The translations under genes and the position numbers were made by a program. 64,000 nucleotides of DNA from Flavobacterium sp. ACN6 (GTDB lineage: Bacteria > Bacteroidota > Bacteroidia > Flavobacteriales > Flavobacteriaceae): positions 1 through 64,000 of the forward strand of contig NZ_MRCQ01000016.1 of the NCBI RefSeq assembly GCF_002304005.1. The letters are read 5' to 3'. The notes beneath the pieces were generated by a model. That model worked only from the letters and a program-made list of their open reading frames with translations, had not been told where the DNA came from and ran no database searches. The number at the start of each line of letters is the position of its first letter. Positions within the stretch are counted from its first letter, which is position 1. Below are positions 24,989 to 33,523 of the stretch, piece after piece.

Positions 24989-27463
24989 ATGAAGAAATTT
25001 TTCATTTTATCTTTACTAGCCAGTTTTACGCTGTTTCCTTCCAAACAATTTGCCCAGAGTAAAAAGAAAAAAGATCAAAAAGAAGTTCCGGCACCTTTGC
25101 CAGAAAAGAAACCAGAAACTTCTATTAAGGATTACAATAAAGTAATTACTAAAGATGCTGTTTCAGACGACGGTCTTTTTACGGTTCATAAAGTCGATAA
25201 AAAATACTATTTCGAGATTCCGAATAAATATCTAAACAAAGACATGCTTTTGGTAAGCAGGCTTGCAAAACTGCCTTCTAATTTAGGAGGAGGTTATGTA
25301 AATGCAGGTTCTGAAACTAATGAGCAATTAATTATCTGGCAGCGTTTTCAGGATAAGATTCTCATCAAATCAAAATCATATAATGCAGTTGCCAATGATA
25401 CACTGCCAATTAGTATTTCGGTAAAATCAAATAATTATGAGCCAACATTATATGCTTTTGATATTGTTGCTTTTAGCAAAGACTCAGCAAATACTGTTAT
25501 TGATGTTACAAAATTTTACAATACAGATGTAAAAGCAATCAGTGGAATTTCAGCAGAAATGCGTGAAACTTATAAAGTAAAAGGACTGGATGATTCGAGA
25601 AGTTTTATTAATTCGATGAAAAGTTTTCCGATGAATATTGAAGTGGTTCAGGACTTTACATACAATGCATCGAAACCGTCAACGCTTGAACAATCAGAAT
25701 CGATAAGTATTCAAATGAACCAATCGATGGTTTTACTGCCAGAAGTTCCAATGAAACCAAGGTTAGCAGATTCGCGTGTGGGATGGTTTACGGTGAGTCA
25801 ATACGATTACGGAAGCAATGAATTAAAGTCTGACCTTAAAACTTATATTCGCCGTTGGAGATTGGAACCAAAAGATCCAGAAGCGTATAACAGAGGAGAA
25901 TTGGTAGAGCCGATCAAACCAATTGTATATTATTTGGATCCTGCGACACCAGAAAAACTAAAAAAATATATTAAACAAGGAATTGAAGAGTGGCAAAAAC
26001 CTTTTGAAACAGCTGGATTTAAGAATGCCATAATTGCAAAGGATGCGCCGACAAAAGAAGAAGATCCAGATTTCAGTCCAGAAGATATTCGCTACTCTGT
26101 AATTCGTTATGTAGCAAGTACGACACGAAATGCGGTTGGTCCAAGCGTTTCAGATCCTAGAACTGGAGAAATTATAGAAAGTGACGTTATTTGGTATCAC
26201 AATCACTTGCGTTCTTATAGAAATAGATATTTACTAGAAACTGGTGCAGCAAATCCGTCAGCACGAACTTTGCAGACCAGTGATGAAGAAATGGGAGAAA
26301 TGATGCGAATGGTAATTGCTCATGAGGTTGGACACGCATTAGGTTTTCCGCATAATATGGGAGCAAGTTGTGCATTTGATATTGAAAGCTATAGAAATGG
26401 TGATTTTACACAACAAAACGGAATTGCGGCAAGTATTATGGATTATGCGCGTTTCAATTACATTGCACAGCCTGGTGATAAAAATATTCGTTTTATCCGT
26501 AAAATGGGAGCTTACGATCATTATGCCTTAAATTGGGGATACAGAGTAATTCCAAACGTGAAATCTCCTGAAGCAGAAGTGCCAACGCTGGATAAATGGA
26601 TACTAGACAAAGCAGGAAATCCAATTTATAAATTTGGAAAACAAAGCAGCTCTTTTGATCCAACATCGCAGACAGAAGATATTGGGAATAATTCGATGAA
26701 AGCGAGTTCCTATGCATTTAAAAATTTAGAATTTGTTGCAGTTCATTTAAACGAATGGACAAGCAGCGCGACCAATAATTATGAAGATTTAGAAGAATTA
26801 TACAAAGAATTACTGGATTGCTGGAGCCGATATGTTGGGCATGTTGTAACAAATGTTGGAGGAGTTTATGAAAATTCCAAAAAGCCAAATCAGGCAGGAA
26901 GTGTTTACGAAGTAGTTGCAAAAGCAAAACAAATTGAAGCAATGAACTGGCTTCAGAAAAATGCTTTTGAATCTCCAACTTGGATTGTAAACGTAAAGAC
27001 ATTACAAAACACAGAATTTTCGGGTTATACAGAGAAGTTTAGAAATCTGCAGGTGAGACAGCTGAATAATTTAATGAGTTTAGGGAGAGTTGGAAGACTG
27101 ATGGATAATGAAATCCTGAGCGGTGATAACTATAAAGCTTTAGATTTCTTTAAAGATCTTCGTAAAGGAATTTGGAAAGAATCAAGTTCAGCTGCAAATG
27201 TTACAGTATATCGCAGAAACTTACAGCGTGCCTACATTGACAGAATGGGCTATTTGATGACAGAAGAAATTAAACCAACTGATCGATCTACAGTTTATTA
27301 CAATGTATCTCAATCTGATTTGAGAGCGCTGGTAAGAGGAGAATTGACAATGTTGAGAAAAACGCTCGCTGCCGGAAAAGCTGCAGCAGTTAATACAGAA
27401 ACAAAATATCATTATGAAGATTGTATCAAAAGAATTGATTTGATATTGAATCCGATTAAATAG
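24989..27463 (+). CDS. Secreted zinc-dependent metalloprotease (DUF4953/DUF5117 type)
   Basis: 824 residues with signal peptide MKKFFILSLLASFTLFPS and a Lys-rich mature start. The N-terminal ~200 residues match the DUF5118/DUF5117 arrangement: YFEIPNKYLNKDMLLVSRLAKLP, then SYNAVANDTLPISISVKSN. The catalytic part has HEVGHALGFPHNMGAS, i.e. HExxHxxGxxH with His445, Glu446, His449 and His455, a metzincin-like site, followed by SIMDYARFNY as a likely Met-turn. It probably acts in the periplasm or outside; I see no C-terminal type IX sorting domain. The substrate is unknown. It stands alone between its own promoter and terminator. Confidence 0.9.
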   Translation: MKKFFILSLLASFTLFPSKQFAQSKKKKDQKEVPAPLPEKKPETSIKDYNKVITKDAVSDDGLFTVHKVDKKYYFEIPNKYLNKDMLLVSRLAKLPSNLGGGYVNAGSETNEQLIIWQRFQDKILIKSKSYNAVANDTLPISISVKSNNYEPTLYAFDIVAFSKDSANTVIDVTKFYNTDVKAISGISAEMRETYKVKGLDDSRSFINSMKSFPMNIEVVQDFTYNASKPSTLEQSESISIQMNQSMVLLPEVPMKPRLADSRVGWFTVSQYDYGSNELKSDLKTYIRRWRLEPKDPEAYNRGELVEPIKPIVYYLDPATPEKLKKYIKQGIEEWQKPFETAGFKNAIIAKDAPTKEEDPDFSPEDIRYSVIRYVASTTRNAVGPSVSDPRTGEIIESDVIWYHNHLRSYRNRYLLETGAANPSARTLQTSDEEMGEMMRMVIAHEVGHALGFPHNMGASCAFDIESYRNGDFTQQNGIAASIMDYARFNYIAQPGDKNIRFIRKMGAYDHYALNWGYRVIPNVKSPEAEVPTLDKWILDKAGNPIYKFGKQSSSFDPTSQTEDIGNNSMKASSYAFKNLEFVAVHLNEWTSSATNNYEDLEELYKELLDCWSRYVGHVVTNVGGVYENSKKPNQAGSVYEVVAKAKQIEAMNWLQKNAFESPTWIVNVKTLQNTEFSGYTEKFRNLQVRQLNNLMSLGRVGRLMDNEILSGDNYKALDFFKDLRKGIWKESSSAANVTVYRRNLQRAYIDRMGYLMTEEIKPTDRSTVYYNVSQSDLRALVRGELTMLRKTLAAGKAAAVNTETKYHYEDCIKRIDLILNPIK

Positions 27464-27473
27464 TAAAAACAAG

Positions 27474-27500
27474 AAAGAGGCTTTTAAGGCCTCTTTTTTT
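27474..27500. terminator. Terminator between convergent genes
   Basis: AAAGAGGC (27474-27481) pairs with GCCTCTTT (27489-27496), loop TTTTAAG, followed by a T-run to 27500. The A-run on the left gives some activity for the minus-strand gene ending at 27510 as well. Confidence 0.8.
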
Positions 27501-27509
27501 ATGCAAGAA

Positions 27510-27935
27510 TTAGATTTTTTCTTTTCTGTGCTCTTTCATTTTTTCTCTCGCTTTATCTTTTTTCTCTTCTTGCAAAGTTTTCCATTTTGTGTATTGGTCG
27601 GCTTTTAAGATCGATTTCATTTTAGCGTCGTTTGCTGCAACTTCGTCTTCCATTTGTTTTTTGAAAGCCGCTCTTTCTTCAGCAGTTGGCTTTGTATTAC
27701 TGTCTTTTTTGTCTTTGCGAGCCTCTCTGAATTTTTCCGCTTTAGCACTTCTATCTGCCAATAATTGTTTTACTTGTGCTTGCTGATTAGCATCCAGACT
27801 CAATTCAGTTGTTAGTTTTGTTAACTGTTTTTCATTGCGCTGCTCAGGAGTTAATTTTTCTCTCTTTTGGCCGCCGTCTTGTGCAAAGCTTGCTACTCCA
27901 ACAAATAACAAAGCTGCGATGATTAATTTTTTCAT
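27510..27935 (-). CDS. Spy/CpxP-like periplasmic helical protein
   Basis: 141 residues with signal peptide MKKLIIAALLFVGVASFA, cleaved before QDGG. The mature protein is highly charged and helical. It has the LTPEQRNEKQLTKLTTELSLDANQQAQVKQLL and LKADQYTKWKTLQ blocks seen in LTxxQ-type Spy/CpxP relatives and in DUF4890 proteins of Bacteroidota. E. coli relatives are periplasmic chaperones or stress sensors; that role here is inference. Lys/Glu content is extreme toward the C-terminus (KKDKAREKMKEHRKEKI). Confidence 0.75.
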   Translation of the reverse strand: MKKLIIAALLFVGVASFAQDGGQKREKLTPEQRNEKQLTKLTTELSLDANQQAQVKQLLADRSAKAEKFREARKDKKDSNTKPTAEERAAFKKQMEDEVAANDAKMKSILKADQYTKWKTLQEEKKDKAREKMKEHRKEKI

Positions 27936-28099
27936 TTTTTAAGTTTTTTTAATTGTTTATAGGAATAAGACTTTTTTAAATTAATTAGGTTTAATTCGAT
28001 TGTAAGAATTATAGTTTATTTAACAAAACGAATATTGGTTTGTTAAAATTACTTAACTTAGTATAAACTATACTAATCAACTTAAAATAGCGATGAATT

Positions 28100-29122
28100 A
28101 TGAGTTTAGATAATGTATTAGGCATCAAAATAGCCTTTTTCTCTACCCAGCCTTACGACAAAGCATTCTTCAATAAATACAATTCTGACTTTGGTTTTGA
28201 ATTGGATTTTTTTGAAACACAACTCAATCCGCAAACCGTTATTTTAATTGAAAAAGCTGAAATTGTCTGCGTCTTTGTAAACGATATTGTGAATGAAGCG
28301 GTAATCAAACAATTAGCAGAAAAGGAAGTAAAAATTATTGCACTGCGCTGTGCCGGTTTTAATAATGTCGATTTAGAAGCAGCGAAAAAATATAATTTAA
28401 AAGTCTGTCGTGTTCCTGCATATTCTCCTCAGGCCGTTGCAGAACATGCGATGGCAATGATTTTAACTTTAAACCGAAAAACACATAAAGCCTACAACAG
28501 AGTCCGCGAACAGAATTTCTCCCTAAACGGATTATTAGGTTTTGATCTATTCGGAAAAACAATTGGAATCATTGGAACAGGAAATATCGGGAAAGCTTTC
28601 GCAAAAATCGCTTTAGGTTTTGGCTGTAAAGTCTTAGCGTATGATATTGTTACAAATGAAGAAATGATAAAAGACGGCGTTTCTTTTGTGAGTTTAGAAG
28701 AGATTTTTAAATCGAGTGATATTATTTCGCTTCATTGTCCGCTAAATGCCCAAACAAAACATGTCATTAACAAAGATTCCATTGCTTTAATGAAAGACCA
28801 CGTTATGATTATCAATACAAGTCGCGGCGGATTAATTGAAACAGCCTGCGTAATCGAAGGTTTAAAAGAAGGCAAAATAGGATATTTAGGAATCGATGTT
28901 TACGAACAGGAAGAAAAGCTGTTCTTTAGAGATTTATCTGCAGATATTATTCAAGATGATGCGATTCAGCGTTTAATGAGTTTTCCGAATGTCTTGGTTA
29001 CAGCGCATCAGGCATTTTTCACCAATGAAGCTTTAACGCAGATTGCTTTGGTTACGTTTAATAATATAAAATCATTGCTTACGCAAAATGATATTGAAAA
29101 CAAAGCTGCTTTATTAGTTTAA
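28100..29122 (+). CDS. D-lactate dehydrogenase family (2-hydroxyacid dehydrogenase)
   Basis: 340 residues. KTIGIIGTGNIGKAF is the NAD-binding motif. The catalytic triad is Arg in NTSRGGL, Glu in DVYEQEE and His in VTAHQAF; the DVYE/TAHQAFFT forms are typical of the D-lactate (LdhA) branch and differ from the paralogue at 19814. It would reduce pyruvate to D-lactate with NADH in the cytoplasm. ATG 28100 begins MSLDNVLGIKIAFF; another ATG seven nt upstream is out of frame and stops after six codons. It lies 49 nt before a lipoprotein gene, possibly co-transcribed. Confidence 0.9.
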   Translation: MSLDNVLGIKIAFFSTQPYDKAFFNKYNSDFGFELDFFETQLNPQTVILIEKAEIVCVFVNDIVNEAVIKQLAEKEVKIIALRCAGFNNVDLEAAKKYNLKVCRVPAYSPQAVAEHAMAMILTLNRKTHKAYNRVREQNFSLNGLLGFDLFGKTIGIIGTGNIGKAFAKIALGFGCKVLAYDIVTNEEMIKDGVSFVSLEEIFKSSDIISLHCPLNAQTKHVINKDSIALMKDHVMIINTSRGGLIETACVIEGLKEGKIGYLGIDVYEQEEKLFFRDLSADIIQDDAIQRLMSFPNVLVTAHQAFFTNEALTQIALVTFNNIKSLLTQNDIENKAALLV

Positions 29123-29171
29123 ATAGATTTGAATTAAAAACATAATCTTAAGAATTAAAATAAAAGAAATT

Positions 29172-29774
29172 ATGAAAAAGAAACTTTTAATAGTCTTGGG
29201 AATACTAACAATATATTCCTGTCAGAACAAAGAAAAAACGGATTATAAAAGTATCATTAAAACAATCGCCGAAGATACATTGTCAAAAACCGTTGCGGGT
29301 ACTGCTGACGTAAGTGACGCGCCGGCAAAAGAAGATAAAGCAGTTGAAGTAATTCGAAAACAATTAAATGTTTTATTAGAGAAAGATCTGCCGGCAATGA
29401 CAAAAGATGATCGGTTTTTCTATTATGAAGCTTTTGATTTGAATAATGATAAAAAAGACGAATACCTTGTCGGTTTTTCCAATCCGTATTTCTGCGGAAG
29501 CGGCGGCTGTTCGGGATATATTTTAAATAATGATGGAAGCGTAATAAATCGTTTTACCGTAACCAATTTTCCTATTTATGTAACCACTTCATCAACTGAA
29601 AAATTTTATGATCTTATTTTTGAAACTGGAGGGAAATTTCATCTCTTAAAAATGAAAGGTGGAAAATATCCTTCAAATCCTTCTGTTCAGGAAAAATGGA
29701 AAGGCGAGGTTCCGAAAGAAAGTACTAAGGTTTTAGATATTCAAGGAAAGAAATTAGAGAAGTATGCGTTTTAA
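29172..29774 (+). CDS. Lipoprotein of unknown function
   Basis: 200 residues with a short lipoprotein signal ending IYSC (Cys near residue 17). The mature part has a central stretch, FDLNNDKKDEYLVGFSNPYFCGSGGCSGYILNNDG. Its DxNxDxxDE start resembles a calcium-binding loop and is followed by a CGSGGC pair. I do not recognise a named family. The TAA stop is the first part of a palindromic repeat (29774-29821). Confidence 0.65.
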   Translation: MKKKLLIVLGILTIYSCQNKEKTDYKSIIKTIAEDTLSKTVAGTADVSDAPAKEDKAVEVIRKQLNVLLEKDLPAMTKDDRFFYYEAFDLNNDKKDEYLVGFSNPYFCGSGGCSGYILNNDGSVINRFTVTNFPIYVTTSSTEKFYDLIFETGGKFHLLKMKGGKYPSNPSVQEKWKGEVPKESTKVLDIQGKKLEKYAF

Positions 29775-29821
29775 AATATTCAAACCTGACCAGTTTTAAA
29801 ACCGGTCGGGTTTGAATATTT
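29774..29821. repeat. Palindromic repeat, AAACC-GACC family (copy 1)
   Basis: AAATATTCAAACCTGACC and its near-exact reverse complement form a 48-nt palindrome ending at 29821. It overlaps the last base of the lipoprotein stop and ends 10 nt before the toxin stop on the other strand. A second, related palindrome lies at 30399-30431, on the far side of the toxin-antitoxin pair. Confidence 0.85.
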
Positions 29822-29831
29822 GATAATACAA

Positions 29832-30137
29832 CTATTTTTTTAAAATTTTAGAAAGTGTTTTAGGATTTTGTCTATTATCCCAAAATGCAATTATAATTAA
29901 TTCTTCACTGGTTATTTTATAAAAAATATTGTAATGTCCTAATATTGATCTTCTAATATCTGGAAAACTGGTTTTAATGTAGATTTCAGGATTACTTGCC
30001 AGAAATTGAACCCTTTCTGCTATTTCAATAATTAGTTTCTTCGAATATGTTGCAGATTTATTTCTTTTGTTCCAGTAACTTAATATTTTTCGTCTTTGTA
30101 AAACTGCAGTTGTAGTCCAAATTATTTTGACAGCCAT
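29832..30137 (-). CDS. ParE/RelE-family toxin
   Basis: 101 residues, the standard size for this fold. Recognisable parts are IIWTTTAVLQRRKILSYW (first strand and helix), IAERVQFLASNPEIYIKTSFPDIRRSILGHYNIFYKIT (central strands with Arg-Arg and Tyr) and ELIIIAFWDNRQNP (last strand), the last being typical of ParE/RelE toxins. It would poison gyrase (ParE) or cleave mRNA (RelE); which one cannot be decided. It overlaps the upstream gene by 16 nt, the usual antitoxin-first order. Confidence 0.85.
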   Translation of the reverse strand: MAVKIIWTTTAVLQRRKILSYWNKRNKSATYSKKLIIEIAERVQFLASNPEIYIKTSFPDIRRSILGHYNIFYKITSEELIIIAFWDNRQNPKTLSKILKK

Positions 30138-30355
30138 TCTAAATCTTCTTTGTCTAAATCTTCTTGTGAAATAACTCTTCCATATTTTATATCTTCTTCA
30201 CTTTCTTTAAGCATATCTATTTCGTATTCCTCAAATTGATAAACATCAGAAGCATCTGTATTTTTTAGAAGGTTTCTAATTTTTTCTAATAAAGTAACAT
30301 CTTCAATATTCTTGAGCTTATCAAATATCTCTAATTTTATTTCTAAAGTGCCCAT
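30122..30355 (-). CDS. Antitoxin partner of the ParE/RelE toxin
   Basis: 77 residues, acidic (many Glu/Asp in YQFEEYEIDMLKESEEDIK), as type II antitoxins usually are. I do not see a clear ribbon-helix-helix or HTH signature in the N-terminal half, so the DNA-binding class is unresolved. It ends with KEDLEWLSK, a likely toxin-wrapping segment. It is called antitoxin mainly because it overlaps the toxin gene by 16 nt and has a promoter box directly before it. Confidence 0.7.
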   Translation of the reverse strand: MGTLEIKLEIFDKLKNIEDVTLLEKIRNLLKNTDASDVYQFEEYEIDMLKESEEDIKYGRVISQEDLDKEDLEWLSK

Positions 30356-30374
30356 AATAATATATTTTAAAAAT

Positions 30375-30382
30375 CAAAGTTA
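30375..30382 (-). promoter_or_regulatory. -7 box of the toxin-antitoxin operon
   Basis: TAACTTTG on the minus strand fits TAnnTTTG and lies 20 nt before the antitoxin ATG. The expected -33 position falls inside the arm of the palindrome at 30399-30431. Confidence 0.5.
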
Positions 30383-30398
30383 TGCAAATTATACGAAA

Positions 30399-30431
30399 AA
30401 ACCCGACAGGTTTTTAAAACCTGTCGGGTTT
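30399..30431. repeat. Palindromic repeat, AAACCCGACAGG family (copy 2)
   Basis: Perfect 12-nt arms (30399-30410 and 30420-30431) around TTTTTAAAA. The first half resembles the arms of the element at 29774. It lies upstream of the toxin-antitoxin promoter and downstream of lysS on the same strand, where it could act as terminator: its minus-strand exit runs into six T. Confidence 0.85.
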
Positions 30432-30489
30432 GAATATTATAATCAATTTTGGAATTTGGAATTTCCAAAAATTGGAATTTTTAAAAAAT

Positions 30490-32193
30490 TTACTCCACCA
30501 ATTCCACAAATTTAAACTCACCTTCAACAGCGACTTTAGTCAAACCATGTTTAGATAAGTTTTTCATAGAGGCATCCCATTTTTTACCGCTTAAATTCGC
30601 AGTAATTTTTAATTGCTGCAGATCCATTTTATTTTCATTTCCTTTCAATAAATCTACGATAAATTTTTCTTCATCAGAAAGTTCAATCTGAGCTTGTTTT
30701 TTCTCCGGACGCATTTGCGGGAACAATAAAACTTCCTGAATCGATGCATTGTTTGTTAAATACATAATCAAACGATCCATTCCAATTCCCATTCCAGAAG
30801 TTGGAGGCATACCATATTCAAGGGCTCTTAAGAAATCCTCATCGATAATTCCGTTTGCTTCATCATCACCTTTTGCAGCCAAACGCATTTGATCTTCAAA
30901 ACGCTCACGCTGATCAATTGGGTCGTTTAATTCAGAATATGCATTTGCAATTTCTTTACCACAAACCATCAATTCAAAACGCTCTGTAAGATCTGGATTG
31001 TCTCTATGCTCTTTACATAAAGGAGACATTTCTTTTGGATAATCTGTAATGAAAGTTGGCTGAATATAATTTCCTTCGCATTTTGCTCCAAAAATTTCAT
31101 CGATTAATTTTCCTTTACCCATTGTATTATCAACGTCAATTCCCATGCCTCTTGCAGCTTCGAATAATTCTTCTTCGCTTTTTCCAGAAATATCAAAACC
31201 AGTAAAATGTTTGATAGAATCTGTCATTGTAACACGTGCATAAGGCGCTTTAAAGTTGATTGTGTGCTCGCCAAAAGTAACCTCGCTGGTTCCATTTACG
31301 GCAACTGCGCAATGCTCCAGCAAACCTTCAGCAAATTCCATCATCCAGTTGTAGTCTTTATAAGCTACATATATTTCCATTGCAGTAAATTCAGGATTAT
31401 GCGTTCTGTCCATTCCTTCATTACGGAAGTTTCTAGAAAACTCATAAACACCTTCAAATCCACCAACAATTAGTCTTTTTAAATATAATTCATTCGCAAT
31501 ACGCATGTAAAGCGGCATATCAAGCGAATTATGGTGCGTGATAAAAGGACGCGCAGCAGCTCCACCAGGAATTGACTGCAAAACTGGAGTATCAACCTCA
31601 AGATATCCAGCGTCGTTAAAGTAACCACGCATTGCTGTAAATAACTTTGTACGTTTGATAAAAGTTTCTTTAACCTGCGGATTAACCGTTAAGTCTACGT
31701 AACGCATTCTGTAACGTAATTCAGCATCGTTAAACGCATCATGAACGTTTCCTTCTTCGTCTACTTTTGGTAAAGGAAGCGGACGTAACGTTTTACTCAA
31801 AAAAGTAAATCCGTCAACACGAATACATTGCGCACCCACTTTTGTAGTAAACAATTCTCCTTCAATACCAATAAAATCACCTAAATCAGTTAATTTTTTA
31901 AATACGGTATTGTATAAAGTTTTATCATCACCTTCACACAAAACATCGCGGTTCACGTACAATTGAATACGTCCTTCGCTATCCTGCAATTCAGCAAAAC
32001 AAGCTTTTCCCTGATCTCTCACGCTCATCAAACGACCCGCAACGATAACCTTCTTACCTTCTTCAAACGACTCCTTTATTTGCTTAGAAGTATGATTTAC
32101 AGGAAAAAGATTAGCTGGATAAGGATTGATTCCCAGACTGCGTAAGTTTTGAAGTTTTTCTCTTCTGATGATTTCTTGTTCTGATAATGCCAT
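30490..32193 (-). CDS. lysS: Lysyl-tRNA synthetase, class II
   Basis: 567 residues; E. coli LysS has 505. It charges tRNA-Lys. An N-terminal OB-fold (residues about 55-150, VIVAGRLMSVRDQGKACFAELQD) is followed by the class II core, with motif 2 in FRNEGMDRTHNPEFTAMEIY and motif 3 in GMGIGMDRLIMYLT. The extra ~70 C-terminal residues (EKFIVDLLKGNENKMDLQQLKI... to EFKFVELVE) are a Bacteroidota-type extension of unknown role. A clear -7 box lies at 32217-32224. Confidence 0.95.
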   Translation of the reverse strand: MALSEQEIIRREKLQNLRSLGINPYPANLFPVNHTSKQIKESFEEGKKVIVAGRLMSVRDQGKACFAELQDSEGRIQLYVNRDVLCEGDDKTLYNTVFKKLTDLGDFIGIEGELFTTKVGAQCIRVDGFTFLSKTLRPLPLPKVDEEGNVHDAFNDAELRYRMRYVDLTVNPQVKETFIKRTKLFTAMRGYFNDAGYLEVDTPVLQSIPGGAAARPFITHHNSLDMPLYMRIANELYLKRLIVGGFEGVYEFSRNFRNEGMDRTHNPEFTAMEIYVAYKDYNWMMEFAEGLLEHCAVAVNGTSEVTFGEHTINFKAPYARVTMTDSIKHFTGFDISGKSEEELFEAARGMGIDVDNTMGKGKLIDEIFGAKCEGNYIQPTFITDYPKEMSPLCKEHRDNPDLTERFELMVCGKEIANAYSELNDPIDQRERFEDQMRLAAKGDDEANGIIDEDFLRALEYGMPPTSGMGIGMDRLIMYLTNNASIQEVLLFPQMRPEKKQAQIELSDEEKFIVDLLKGNENKMDLQQLKITANLSGKKWDASMKNLSKHGLTKVAVEGEFKFVELVE

Positions 32194-32216
32194 TTTGTGC
32201 TCTTTTTTTAAGTGTG

Positions 32217-32224
32217 CAAAGATA
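32217..32224 (-). promoter_or_regulatory. -7 box of lysS
   Basis: TATCTTTG on the minus strand fits TAnnTTTG and lies 23 nt before the ATG at 32193, giving a leader of about 20 nt. No -33 TTG at the right distance. Confidence 0.5.
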
Positions 32225-32280
32225 AAGAAAAGAATGTAGAATTTAGAATGCAGTTTTTAGATTTTTTAAAGCAGCAATTT

Positions 32281-32390
32281 ATTGGGTTTCAATCACCTCC
32301 TGTCCCGCTATCCGCTTGTATCTTTTCCTTGCTAAAGAAGCAAGAAAAAGGATACCGCTTCTATCGGGGCTACGTAGAAGTTTTAGTTTT
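32281..32390. repeat. Degenerate palindromic repeat between lysS and a lipoprotein gene
   Basis: CCCGCTATCCGCTTGTATC and, 30 nt on, GGATACCGCTTCTATCGGGG form an imperfect inverted repeat around a CTTGCTAAAGAAGCAAG stem. It fills a 314-nt gap between divergent genes (32194-32507). The open frame across it on the plus strand is not credible. Confidence 0.55.
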
Positions 32391-32507
32391 CAAAATACCT
32401 TTAAGTACGTATATATTGTTTTTGTAAGAAAAGCAGAAATATGTAAGAAATAGAGTGAGAAAACGCAGTATCTTAGCAGCTCATAATCTCAGAACCTTCT
32501 CAAAAAA

Positions 32508-33233
32508 ATGAAATACAAACTAATCTCACTCCTTTTAGTTCTATTTACAAGCTGTCAAATTACCGAAACCATAACCATCAATCCAGACGGAAGCGGCGAT
32601 ATAGAACTAGTACAGCTTCGAGACGAAAACAGTTATATGCAAGTGGCCGGAGAATCGTATTCTCGCGAAAATATATTTCAGGATACCACTTTTATTTTTA
32701 AAGAATATATCAATAAATACAACGAGAATTTTGTAAAATATAAAACAGACGAACAACAGCTATTTCAAAAATATGCCAATGTAAAAGTGCATTTGAAAAA
32801 AAGTTCATTCGAAAAAGAATTTAAAAATGTCTTGTCCCTTCATTTTAATAAAGTTTCAGAAATTCCAGATTTGTATAAAACCGAAGATTATGCCTCAGAT
32901 ATACAGCATAATTATGCTCTAACGGCAGAAAACCATTATTATAGAATAGAATATGATTTTGATGGAAAAGTTTTTAAGCGCAAAATTTCCATCATAAATA
33001 CAGCTGAATTAGAAAAAGCCAAACAAGAAGCAGCAAAGTTTACAGAGCGCTATGGTTCTTCAAAAATGATACAGACCTATATTTTAAAATATCACTTTCC
33101 GAACAATATAAAATCAGTTTCCAACCCTAAAGCGGTTATTAGTTCCGATAAAAAATTTTTCACCTTAGAATTTCTACTTTCAGATTTTTACGGCAATCCT
33201 GAAATAACAAATTTGGAAGTTGTTTTAGAATAG
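32508..33233 (+). CDS. Lipoprotein, paralogue of the gene at 33524
   Basis: 241 residues with lipobox LFTSC (Cys near 16), then TETITINPDGSGDIE. The C-terminal third, YHFPNNIKSVSNPKAVISSDKKFFTLEF, matches the same part of the protein at 33524, as does the start. The middle parts differ. No named domain is recognised. The mature protein should face the periplasm or cell surface. The pair is split by a 9-bp tandem repeat, and this copy may have its own promoter (a weak TATCTTAG lies upstream). Confidence 0.72.
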   Translation: MKYKLISLLLVLFTSCQITETITINPDGSGDIELVQLRDENSYMQVAGESYSRENIFQDTTFIFKEYINKYNENFVKYKTDEQQLFQKYANVKVHLKKSSFEKEFKNVLSLHFNKVSEIPDLYKTEDYASDIQHNYALTAENHYYRIEYDFDGKVFKRKISIINTAELEKAKQEAAKFTERYGSSKMIQTYILKYHFPNNIKSVSNPKAVISSDKKFFTLEFLLSDFYGNPEITNLEVVLE

Positions 33234-33290
33234 ATTTAGGATTGAGTAATCTACAGAAAAAAACGATAGTTTACGTCCATATAGTTAACT

Positions 33291-33487
33291 GATTCAACAA
33301 TTCAACAATTCAACAATTCAACGATTCAACAATTCAGCAATTCAACGATTCAACGATTCAACATTCCACGATTCAACAATTCAACGATTCAGCAATTCAA
33401 CGATTCAGCAATTCAACGATTCAACAGTTCAACGATTCAACAATTCAACGATTAAACGGTTCAACAATTAAACGATTCAACAATTAA
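33291..33487. repeat. 9-bp tandem repeat, about 22 copies
   Basis: Units of ATTCAACAA / ATTCAACGA (with AGC, AGT and TAA variants) run without a break for about 197 nt between the two paralogous lipoprotein genes. It is non-coding. It ends 11 nt before the -7 box of the downstream gene (33498-33505). Confidence 0.95.
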
Positions 33488-33497
33488 AAAGTCTTCG

Positions 33498-33505
33498 TAT
33501 CTTTG
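33498..33505 (+). promoter_or_regulatory. -7 box of the second paralogous lipoprotein
   Basis: TATCTTTG fits TAnnTTTG; ATG 33524 follows after 18 nt. The -33 position (about 33474-33478) falls inside the 9-bp repeat array. Confidence 0.6.
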
Positions 33506-33523
33506 ATAAAAATTAGCAACACC

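Noticed and set aside
30490..30520. Frameshift or unusual end of lysS
   Set aside because: The C-terminal extension is in frame, well composed and of the kind seen in Bacteroidota enzymes.
32295..32308. CAATCACCTCCTGTC resembling the 3' end of 16S rRNA with the anti-Shine-Dalgarno sequence
   Set aside because: Only about ten bases match and the surroundings are a dispersed repeat; no rRNA lies here.
32212..32427. Plus-strand open frame of 71 codons between lysS and a lipoprotein gene
   Set aside because: It covers a degenerate palindrome and has no start context or protein-like composition.
33291..33487. CRISPR or coding repeat
   Set aside because: The units are 9 bp with no spacers, and neither neighbour reads through the array.
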